A stretch of 34,127 nt of DNA. Source: JAQXDR01 sp038138625 (GTDB taxonomy: Bacteria > Pseudomonadota > Alphaproteobacteria > Rhodobacterales > Rhodobacteraceae). The notes beneath the pieces are model-generated. The model saw only the letters and a list, made by a program, of their open reading frames with translations, had not been told where the DNA came from and made no database searches. Both the position numbers and the translations under genes were made by a program. The stretch is from assembly GCA_038138625.1 (NCBI GenBank), contig JAYQEA010000035.1:1-34127 (forward strand), read 5' to 3'. Below, one piece after another: positions 27,357 through 34,127 of this stretch (within the stretch, counting starts at the first letter, position 1; each line of letters starts with the position of its first letter).

Positions 27357-27521
27357 TCACTTTTGCTTTGGACGTAGCACCAGATCAAAGACTTCCGGGT
27401 TGAATCTGTTGCCATTGAACAGGACGCCATCGTCGCGATACCGGCCAAAGCGGGCTGATCTGCGATCTTGTCGCACTATGTCGAGGGTCGCCTTGCAGGA
27501 CATTTTGCGTCATGGCTGGAG
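27357..27521 (-). pseudogene. In-frame coding tail behind the stop of the AsnB-like gene
   Basis: Past the TAG that ends the asparagine-synthetase-like frame, the same frame has LQP, a TGA at 27510-27512, then RKMSCKATLDIVRQDRRS, ARFGRYRDDGVLFNGNRF and NPEVFDLVLRPKQK to a TGA at 27357-27359. The last 48 codons look strongly protein-like. Either this is the original C-terminus cut off by two nonsense mutations, or the remnant of another gene, or a small separate gene starting at 27503. Confidence 0.45.
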
Positions 27522-29171
27522 CTATCTGCGGTGATCGTTGGGGATCATGGCCGCGGCCGACAGAACCGCCGAAGCCAGAACGCCGTCCTTGGCATGGGAC
27601 AGACCGCCCCGAACCGACGCGTCGCGCAAAGATGTCAGCAGCGTGGAAACCTGATCCGGCGCAAAGAGCTTCTGCACAATATCTGTCTTCTGTGCCGATT
27701 CAACATCGTTCAGCAGTTGCTGAAGTGGGGGCGCGCCGGAATGGCTTGGGGTCGTGGGGTCGGGGCTTGTCCCATAGATCGTGCCAGGTGCCGGATTTCG
27801 GCTCAATTCCATCGGCGTTAGGGCAGTCAAATTGGCGTTGGTCGGGGATTTTTCTGGAGTGTCAAATGGTATTGAGAGCACCCTCGGTTCCAGTTGGTTC
27901 ATAATATCAAACAAAATCTGGCTGGACGACAGCCGCTCTGCACCGGCCAACGCTGATACATCATCCAGAAACCCCGAACTGAGTGGGTGAAACCCCATAC
28001 GGCTTTGCGGTACTCGCCCGGAATGGAACCTGTTACGAAATTCCCTGTAATGGGCAATCAGCGCTTGGGTCGGGTCCAGCCTTTGTAGTCGACGTTGGCC
28101 TCGTATCAGACGTCGCAATTGGCCCCACTGCACACGTCCCCAAGATTTATTGGCCCCATTCTGCCCAACCCACTGCATCCAGTCTTGCATATCCTGCGCA
28201 AATTCCGCGCGTAGCAGGTCTGGATGGATTGTATCGCCCTGCGCGCGAATAAAGGACGCCATATCAGCGTAGCTGAAGGTCTTGTTGTAAAACGGTCGGT
28301 GGATTTCACCACCATTTCCACCGACTCGGACGGCATGAAGGCCTGGCGTTGTAAATGGGAAATACACCGGGTGATATGTCCCTAGGTCCAGGGCGCGCCA
28401 GGTCTCATAGGCTTCGGCGTGGCTCAAGGCGTGATGGTTGACGGGCATGTCATTGTGGAGCCTTTCTTCAACGGCAGTGCAGACCCTCTTTGCGACCTGA
28501 AAATCCAATCCGGCGCCGCTGCAGAAAAAACGCGCCCGGCGCAGCCCAAGTCGCTTTTGCGCTGCGCGGATCAGTGTAAAGACGGTGCGTGAATCTACCC
28601 CACCGGTTAGATCGGCGCTCAACTGTACCGTTTCACTGGCCACCAGTGTTTCAAATCTGGCGATCCACAGATCAATGAACTGCGCGAGAGCTGTGGCATA
28701 GCTGTCGGGAAGGACCCGAGGACGGTTGGGCTTGATCGAGACACCCTCGTCGCCGATCATCAGCTCGTGTCCCAATGGCAAAATCTGCACACCCGTTACA
28801 ATGGTCTGAAACGAATAAGGCTGCCGAAAGAAAGTCCGCGGCACAGTGATCGCAGCCAACTGGCTGAGCCGTGGGGTGACGGTGATGCCGTTGGTATGAA
28901 GGGCATCTGTGATAGCGAGTATCGAATTTGACACAACCCAGAACCCGGGGGACCAGTAGTAAAACACCTTTTTGAAACCGGAATGATCGGTGCCCACGCG
29001 AAATCGGGTCCCTTCGCGGTGGATCTGCACATAGCAGCCGTCTTCGCCCGGTCCCAGTTCTTGGCTTGTGGCGCGGGTGAAATCGCGTAGCCCATCGGCC
29101 CCGAACAACAGATCCGCGCCGACAAAGGCATACCCCTGAAAAAAGTGATCCTGAAACGCCTTGGATGTCAT
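27522..29171 (-). CDS. Asparagine-synthetase-like amide ligase
   Basis: The 549-residue product resembles the asparagine synthase / beta-lactam synthetase superfamily. The N-terminal part (about residues 1-160) has the glutaminase-like fold phrase DHSGFKKVFYYWSPGFWVVSNS but no N-terminal catalytic cysteine. The ATP pyrophosphatase loop is LSADLTGGVDSRTVFTL (GGVDS near 190-194), so AMP-forming activation is expected. Such proteins amidate or ligate substrates in glycan or natural-product pathways. A GTG at 29231 would add 20 residues; the ATG at 29171 is preferred because the extra segment is not family-like, though neither has a good ribosome binding site. The C-terminus may be truncated by a TAG at 27522-27524, because coding-like sequence continues behind it. 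Confidence 0.75.
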   Translation of the reverse strand: MTSKAFQDHFFQGYAFVGADLLFGADGLRDFTRATSQELGPGEDGCYVQIHREGTRFRVGTDHSGFKKVFYYWSPGFWVVSNSILAITDALHTNGITVTPRLSQLAAITVPRTFFRQPYSFQTIVTGVQILPLGHELMIGDEGVSIKPNRPRVLPDSYATALAQFIDLWIARFETLVASETVQLSADLTGGVDSRTVFTLIRAAQKRLGLRRARFFCSGAGLDFQVAKRVCTAVEERLHNDMPVNHHALSHAEAYETWRALDLGTYHPVYFPFTTPGLHAVRVGGNGGEIHRPFYNKTFSYADMASFIRAQGDTIHPDLLRAEFAQDMQDWMQWVGQNGANKSWGRVQWGQLRRLIRGQRRLQRLDPTQALIAHYREFRNRFHSGRVPQSRMGFHPLSSGFLDDVSALAGAERLSSSQILFDIMNQLEPRVLSIPFDTPEKSPTNANLTALTPMELSRNPAPGTIYGTSPDPTTPSHSGAPPLQQLLNDVESAQKTDIVQKLFAPDQVSTLLTSLRDASVRGGLSHAKDGVLASAVLSAAAMIPNDHRR

Positions 29172-29231
29172 GCAAAAGACAGTCTGTCTGCATGTCTGCG
29201 TAACCTTGGGAGGCGTGCTGGCGTTCTGCAC

Positions 29232-29580
29232 TTACTGCTGCTCTCTGTTGAAGGGTGTCGAACTGGCTCTGCACTTTCGATGTCTTGCGGGTTAATTGGG
29301 CTTGTGCGGAAGAGGCCGCTTTAGGAAGGTTCTATGTGGTTTGGGCAATGAGAAGGATGCTTGGGTTTCGTGCTGTTATGAATCATTTCATGTTAAAATT
29401 AACCAATCGTCCACCAAAACAAAAATCTGTCATGGTTTCGTTCTGGACAAAGTGCCGTCATTTGATGCAAATCCCATATGGGCAGACCTACGTTATAGAA
29501 TTGTTTTTATGAGCTTTTCGGAGCGTATGATCATATGCAATCTTATGTCCGATCCTTGTTTGCGGCGTTTCATAAATCGC
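29232..29580. other. Gap upstream of the AsnB-like gene
   Basis: AT-rich and stop-rich on both strands. I see no gene, tRNA or strong promoter. A plus-strand frame runs through it but lacks protein-like features and continues antisense to the pseudogene beyond, so it is probably chance. Confidence 0.4.
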
Positions 29581-30045
29581 TCATCTAAATGGTTTTTGTG
29601 GCACCAGTCCAAATTGTTCTTTCCAACACGGGGCTTCTGGCTGGTTTGCCCAACCTAGACCGTACTTGTGTACAGCGTCCTTTTTTCGTAACCCACCTGT
29701 CTGGATCAAAAGCCAATCGGACAAGCGGCCGGGCGCGCCGGGTTGCGCTCGCTTGGACATGCTGAACATAGGGTCTAGGGCCTCTGCGCGTGGATACTTC
29801 CAGATCCTGTTTCGGAAAAAACTCGTCTGGCGGACAATCTCGCGCATTAGCAATTTTGTATGTCGTGCCCAACGACGCATGATCGATACAAACCTCATTC
29901 CGAGCTTTGCAAAAAAAATCTCTGGCCAAAAACGTTGGGTCTATGCGCTGTCCTTGGGCATCACCAAAGGACAATCTATGGGCATACCTCGTCATTTTTT
30001 AGTGACAGTGCGGGGTGAGCATAAACGTATTAACGCCAAAGGCAT
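29581..30045 (-). pseudogene. Small gene with two nonsense codons, unknown family
   Basis: A minus-strand frame from ATG 30045 to the stop at 29581-29583 has 155 codons including the stop and is broken only by TGA at codon 18 (29992-29994) and TAG at codon 35 (29941-29943). Read through, it is basic and aromatic: MPLALIRLCSPRTVTKK, RGMPIDCPLVMPKDSA, TQRFWPEIFFAKLGMRFVS and so on, ending GLVPQKPFR. Both stops could come from CGA and CAG by one C-to-T step each. An A8 run on the plus strand (29911-29918) lies in the same frame and is another possible slip site. The family is unknown to me; alternatively only the 105-codon part from 29898 is translated. Confidence 0.4.
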
Positions 30046-30350
30046 TTTACTCACACATGCACCTGCACCATGAGACGTACCACAACGTAATTCGTTACCA
30101 AACTGGCCGAAAAGCATGGCCTGATACCTTGATCTCGTCAGCAAAGGTCAGTTTTATCGCCGCGTTATTCGGTCGTTATGCTACAAGGTTAGATATTTTA
30201 TATAAACCGTAGTCGTGGTGCTATCTTCCAGCATCGCCGCTGATAGCGCCCTTTTTACAGCCCTAGCTGTAGAAATGGGCAAAAAGACCTTGTGCAATAA
30301 GAACAGAGCACCGATAACCGAAGATTACAAAATAATCCTTGGAGCAGTGC
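30046..30350. other. Leader region of the PLP-enzyme operon
   Basis: No gene is seen in these 305 bases. The AT-rich TATTTTATATAA near 30193-30204 could supply a -10 element for the following operon, but no matching -35 is convincing. The ribosome binding site GGAG at 30341-30344 decides the start of the next gene. Confidence 0.35.
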
Positions 30351-32003
30351 ATGTCGCCAGATGGATTAGCGAACCAGTTGTGCAAAGACTGCCAGCTTTG
30401 TTGCCGGGGCCACGTATGCAGGGTCGTTGTAACTGATGCCGAAGCGCCTCTGTTCCCCACTGCAAAATTTTCTGAACGAAGGCTTGTTGACGGTCGGCAG
30501 TTTTTCACACACCAATGTCCGAATATATCCGGCGATGGGTGCCAAATCTACGACAAACGGCCGCGTGATTGTCAATCGTTCACATGCAAAACGCTTACGC
30601 GTTTATCCCAGGGACTTGTCCCTCTGGAAACTGCAAAGAAAGCTGTTTTAGATATCAAGGCAGACATCGCAAAGCTGATAATTGACCTGAAGTTGGACAA
30701 ATACAGCGACTTATCCTTCCAACAGATTGTAAAGGCATGGATTGCGCAAAAAAAGCACCAAACACATCCTTTGCAAACGCGGGCATTTCTTTCTATTCTC
30801 AATAAGCTGGACCGCGATGTGTATAATCAGGCTTCTTACATGGGCGTGCTTCAATCGTCGGCCCTTGCCGGGGCTACCGATCTGAAAACACCTGCCTATG
30901 TCGTTGACGACAGCGCCTTGGATCGTCTTGTATACGGAGCACGCGACGTTATCGGAAATACAGGAGCCAAATTGCTCTATTCGGTCAAGGCCAATGCTGT
31001 TGCGTCGGTTCTTGAGCGCTTGGCACCTCTGATCGATGGGTTTTCATGCAGCTCCCTGCCCGAAGTCGAAATAGTCCGAAAAGTTGTTGGACCAGCCGCG
31101 AAAATCCATTTTGTCGGGCCGGGCATTATGCCCGATGATGCACCCACTTTGAGTCAGGAATGTGAGAGGATCAGTTATAACTCCCTCAGTCTATTCACGA
31201 GGTATGGCACGCAAGCTGGCGTGAAGGCCGGACTTCGTGTGAACCCGCACTTATCACTTAACCGAAACCCGAAGTACGACCCGTGTCGCGCAAACTCAAA
31301 ACTTGGAATTTCAATCTACACGCTCAAAGAGATGTTCCATGAAAATCCAAAGCTTTTTAGTAATGTGGACGGCCTTCATGTGCACAACGCCACAGGCATT
31401 ACCGACTTTCAAAACCTAGAAGCGACAGTCAATGTGATCGCAGAGACGCTGCCAGACCTGATGCAGCACATTGACTGGATCAATCTTGGAGGTGGGTATC
31501 GTCTTCAAACAGCAAGGAACCCCGAGGCGCTGAGAGATACTATCAGAATGCTTCAAAATAGGTTTGATCTGAATGTTTACCTTGAGCCGGGGACAGCGTT
31601 GGTCAGCAAGGCAGCTTGGCTCGTATCTAGCGTGATTGATACATTCGAAAGTGAGGGACGGAATATTGCCGTTCTAGATACATCTATTAATCACCAGCTA
31701 GAGGGATTTATTTATAGCTTTCCGCCTGTGGTCGCAAACGCATCTCAGAATGGTAAACACTCTTATATTCTGGCAGGTGCAAGTTGCCTGGCTGGGGATT
31801 TGCTGGGCGAGCGCCAGTTTGATGAGCCTCTTGAAATCGGCTCTCGCGTTGTTTTCGCAAATATTGGAGCATACACACATGCGTTCACAACACGCTACAA
31901 CGGGCTTCATCCTCCGAGCATTTATCAGCTGAAAGAAGATCAGAGCCCGCATTTGAGACGTCATTTTCAGCTGGATGACTTTGCCGATGTTTGTGGCGTT
32001 TGA
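30351..32003 (+). CDS. YkgJ cysteine-cluster domain fused to NspC-like PLP decarboxylase
   Basis: The 550-residue product has two parts. Residues about 7-82 form a YkgJ-type zinc/iron-chelating cluster: CKDCQLCC (C11, C14, C17, C18), then C23, C56, C64 (DGCQIYDKRPRDC), C74 and C79. Residues about 170-525 form a fold-type-III (alanine-racemase-like) PLP decarboxylase with LLYSVKANA, so K213 is the PLP lysine, a GLHVHNATG loop, WINLGGGYR, YLEPGTALV, AVLDTSINHQLEGF, ASCLAGD (C479) and AYTHAFTTRYNG. The order and phrasing fit carboxynorspermidine decarboxylase (NspC) best rather than LysA. ATG 30351 has GGAG six bases upstream and is preferred over the TTG at 30339. It is followed 32 bases later by another PLP-enzyme gene. 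The substrate is unknown. Confidence 0.82.
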   Translation: MSPDGLANQLCKDCQLCCRGHVCRVVVTDAEAPLFPTAKFSERRLVDGRQFFTHQCPNISGDGCQIYDKRPRDCQSFTCKTLTRLSQGLVPLETAKKAVLDIKADIAKLIIDLKLDKYSDLSFQQIVKAWIAQKKHQTHPLQTRAFLSILNKLDRDVYNQASYMGVLQSSALAGATDLKTPAYVVDDSALDRLVYGARDVIGNTGAKLLYSVKANAVASVLERLAPLIDGFSCSSLPEVEIVRKVVGPAAKIHFVGPGIMPDDAPTLSQECERISYNSLSLFTRYGTQAGVKAGLRVNPHLSLNRNPKYDPCRANSKLGISIYTLKEMFHENPKLFSNVDGLHVHNATGITDFQNLEATVNVIAETLPDLMQHIDWINLGGGYRLQTARNPEALRDTIRMLQNRFDLNVYLEPGTALVSKAAWLVSSVIDTFESEGRNIAVLDTSINHQLEGFIYSFPPVVANASQNGKHSYILAGASCLAGDLLGERQFDEPLEIGSRVVFANIGAYTHAFTTRYNGLHPPSIYQLKEDQSPHLRRHFQLDDFADVCGV

Positions 32004-32035
32004 GATATGTCTGCACTGCGAAACTGCCGTGTACG

Positions 32036-33463
32036 ATGATTGAACATGAAGCGCGACACCTTCTGGCAATGGCGAACGAGATCATCTTGAGCCGCCCAGC
32101 GAGCGCAGCCGTTCTGTCAGCATGGAGAGAAGAGGTCGTCTCACTTTTAAGTGACACGTCACGAAGATCGATCGCAGATGAACGCGAACTTGACCGACTA
32201 TCGCTGGAAATGCGTGCCATTTGGATGCAAATTGCCCATGATCACACCGGCCATCACCTGAAATCCCCCTTGGCGAATGACACAGTCATATTGCCATTGG
32301 GGCAGACGCATGATTTGCAATATGAACGCTTGTTCATGCCGCGTGCACTCGAAAGACGATGCAAAAGCTATCGTCCCCAAATACGAGGCTGGGCCAGTTC
32401 CCACCTTTTATTTCGAAGTGGGATGGCGGCGATTTCATCCCTCTTGCAGAATATTCAGGCGTCTTTCTTTGGCCGCGATCAAACAAAAATCATTTTTGAC
32501 TTTTTTGGAGGGTATTTCGAAACTCAACGCGTATTTGATCTATATGCCTCGTCTCTCATGACGTTTCGTCGTCATGCGGTGGGACCGGATCTTTATGAAG
32601 CTGTTGAGCACGGCGATGGACATGTTCTGTTCTTTGAACCGGTATCTTATGACTGGGAGATGGAAGTCATAGACCTCGAATTGCTTATTGCATCGATGGC
32701 TCAACGGAAACGCGCTTTGGATATGATCGTTGTTGATACAACCATCGTGGGCGATCGCTTCCCAATGCAAAAGTTTCTGAATGCTCTTCCCCAAGATGCT
32801 TCGCCAATAGTTGCGCATATAAGCTCTGGTCTCAAACTGGACCAAGAAGGGCTCGAGCTGGCCAATGTGGGAATTGTTTCGCTGTATTGCAGACAGGCAG
32901 CCCCGAATGCAGACGCAGCTGAAAATTTTTTCCGCCAAGTATCAGGGCACCGAACGGTCAACGGGACAGGGCTGTCCACATATGAAGCAGCGGCGCTAGA
33001 TGTGCCATGGTTCTTGAACATCAACAGGTTTTCAGAACACTGTCGTGCGGTATTCGAGAACAACACCAGGCTTGCGCGCGCATTAAAGCCAACGATACAG
33101 TCCCATGATGGGATGTTCGAACGGGTGTCCCACCCAAGTCTTAGTTCATCTGCACACCTTGCATGGGCCGTTGCGCCATTTGTTGCAATTCATTTCAAAG
33201 AGCGTTTTGATCATGAAGGTATCCACCAAAAGGTTATTTCAACCATGCGTGCAAACGCAACTGTTGATGGCACAAGATTTTTGGGAACAGGAATGAGCTT
33301 TGGATTTCGAGGTCATCGTTTCGAGATAATCAAGCCTGAAAAAATCCTCCACCCAAATGGAAAATCAAAAGGATTGTTAAAGATTGCGATGGGGCGGCGA
33401 AACGGACCCATGGCGGATGCCGTTATCAATCTCGTAAATTCTTTGGCCTTGTCTACGGTATAA
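32036..33463 (+). CDS. Divergent fold-type-I PLP enzyme (Cys/Met-metabolism-like)
   Basis: From ATG 32036 the product is 475 residues. After an N-terminal extension of about 115 residues with no recognised domain comes a region resembling the cystathionine gamma-synthase family: LLFRSGMAAISSLL (near 125-138, the SSGMAAI phosphate-binding motif), MIVVDTTIVGDRF with the cofactor aspartate at D234, and VAHISSGLKLDQEG with the probable Schiff-base lysine K267. The rest diverges from known enzymes. A TTG at 31991 would overlap the previous gene by 13 bases; no start has a clear ribosome binding site. The pairing with a decarboxylase suggests a two-step conversion of an amino-acid-like substrate. 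Confidence 0.75.
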   Translation: MIEHEARHLLAMANEIILSRPASAAVLSAWREEVVSLLSDTSRRSIADERELDRLSLEMRAIWMQIAHDHTGHHLKSPLANDTVILPLGQTHDLQYERLFMPRALERRCKSYRPQIRGWASSHLLFRSGMAAISSLLQNIQASFFGRDQTKIIFDFFGGYFETQRVFDLYASSLMTFRRHAVGPDLYEAVEHGDGHVLFFEPVSYDWEMEVIDLELLIASMAQRKRALDMIVVDTTIVGDRFPMQKFLNALPQDASPIVAHISSGLKLDQEGLELANVGIVSLYCRQAAPNADAAENFFRQVSGHRTVNGTGLSTYEAAALDVPWFLNINRFSEHCRAVFENNTRLARALKPTIQSHDGMFERVSHPSLSSSAHLAWAVAPFVAIHFKERFDHEGIHQKVISTMRANATVDGTRFLGTGMSFGFRGHRFEIIKPEKILHPNGKSKGLLKIAMGRRNGPMADAVINLVNSLALSTV

Positions 33464-33568
33464 GACTTGATTTCTTCGGCTCGAACCCGATCACCATGAG
33501 ATACGGTTGTCACAAGGACGATTGCAGAAAAAAATGGGCCTGTCGTGTTTTCGCGCTGCCCCTTTGAC

Positions 33569-33602
33569 GCGGTATTATGCCACCAAAGAACAACGATACC
33601 GC
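33569..33602. repeat. 7-bp inverted repeat at the insertion-sequence scar
   Basis: GCGGTAT at 33569-33575 and ATACCGC at 33596-33602 are exact reverse complements with a 20-base spacer. They lie at the start of the IS3-like remnant and may belong to the element, or form a weak hairpin after the operon; no T tract follows. Confidence 0.35.
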
Positions 33603-33850
33603 GCCACCAAGACGTCTCTTGCGCTGGCGCGGCGGGGATCGCATAGCCCTTTCGAGCGGTCTGCCCCGCAAGCAGGTGGCATCGGATTTACAGGTTGGAT
33701 TTTCGAGGTTGAACAGGTGGGTGACGGCGTATCTTGGCACTCAGCTCCTGCCTGACAAAGGTCTTGACCTTGCGCGTGAGAATGTCCGGCAGCGTCCCGG
33801 GACCTGCATTCTTGGGAGGCGTATCCGTCTTGGCCAAGGCAATTGTTCAG
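33577..33850 (+). mobile_element. Degenerate IS3-family OrfA-like transposase remnant
   Basis: The translated frame shows RIALSSGLPRKQVASDLQVG and FSRLNRWV, the helix-turn-helix of IS3-type OrfA, followed by the leucine-zipper start LDLARENVRQR. The zipper then shifts frame: FLGGVSVLAKAIVQST in the next frame matches the usual end LREERxxLxKAxxFF. OrfB with the DDE domain is absent. The element is dead and truncated, and lies just after the PLP-enzyme operon. Confidence 0.6.
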
Positions 33851-33859
33851 TCCACTGTC

Positions 33860-34127
33860 GAGCGATGCGTCGCCAGCGGTTTGGCATGATACGCAACGTC
33901 CGCATGATGGCGGTCAGAGCGACTTTCTTCTGTTTTCCAGCGTGGCTGGCGTATGCGGGGACAAACTGCGTACAGCCACCGTATTTGCAAGCATGGCGGC
34001 ATTGACGCGGTCCGTTTTGATAGGTTTGACAATCGCTTTTGCAAAGCGCCACCTTCGTTTGGGATCAACTTTGGCAAAGGGAAACTTCTGAGCCATTCGC
34101 GTCGCCGGGAATGTATCGAACTTGTGC
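33860..34127 (-). mobile_element. Internally deleted IS110-family transposase remnant
   Basis: The minus strand from the window edge encodes KVDPKRRWRFAKAIVKPIKT followed by DRVNAAMLANTVA, the N-terminal IS110 signature (NPxxVRxFAKAxGxxAKTDRxDAxxLA). About 60 bases later another frame gives YASHAGKQKKVALTAIMRTL, the C-terminal IS110 signature (GKxxKVALTAxMRKLL). The middle of the transposase, including the serine-containing Transposase_20 part, is missing and the frame is shifted. It probably extends past the window. Confidence 0.6.

Noticed and set aside
29296..29658. 120-codon plus-strand frame upstream of the AsnB-like gene
   Set aside because: Composition is cysteine- and serine-rich and irregular, with no ribosome binding site, and it runs antisense into the better minus-strand frame.
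1..34127. CRISPR array, tRNA or rRNA genes
   Set aside because: No regularly spaced repeats and no tRNA- or rRNA-like sequence were recognised by eye on either strand; a covariance search was not possible.

Overview
The window reads as a chromosomal segment of an alphaproteobacterium of the order Rhodobacterales (Roseobacter group). The evidence is the divergent regB / senC-regA redox locus, the AddAB (not RecBCD) repair nuclease, the TsaE-AmgK-MurU run, hslVU next to trxA, and a protein style typical of marine roseobacters. Many broken genes and two insertion-sequence scars suggest a genome undergoing erosion; an Octadecabacter-like organism would fit, but that is inference.

Bases 1-19865 are a dense core. 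regA and senC (minus strand) face regB (plus strand) across a short divergent region that holds a perfect 10-bp inverted repeat. After regB come a membrane-anchored PAS-only protein, then a tightly overlapping unit: tsaE, amgK, murU, addB, addA (tRNA t6A modification, muramic-acid recycling, double-strand-break repair). trxA, hslV, hslU, a D-lyxose isomerase-like gene and radC follow. gatB and a roseobacter-type protein of unknown function lie on the minus strand.

Bases 19866-24480 hold a small accessory unit. A LysR regulator is divergent from a minus-strand operon: an exported protein gene interrupted by two in-frame TAG codons, an exported Ig-like (SbsA/Big_5-type) protein, and a DoxX-family membrane protein. 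The intergenic region carries a three-half-site GCAAC/GTTGC operator candidate and a strong sigma70-like promoter.

Bases 24866-30045 look like an eroding accessory (possibly surface-glycan) cluster: a ParB-like-domain protein, a SAM methyltransferase, a frameshifted small gene, an asparagine-synthetase-like ligase followed by an in-frame tail behind two stops, and a further minus-strand reading frame with two nonsense codons. The nonsense codons here and in the exported-protein gene are all TAG or TGA and each could arise by a single C-to-T change.

Bases 30351-33463 hold the most unusual intact unit: a two-gene operon. The first gene fuses a YkgJ-type cysteine-cluster domain to a carboxynorspermidine-decarboxylase-like PLP enzyme. 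The second encodes a divergent fold-type-I PLP enzyme resembling the cystathionine gamma-synthase family. I infer an undescribed amino-acid or polyamine-like small-molecule pathway. The window ends in degenerate IS3-like and IS110-like transposase remnants.
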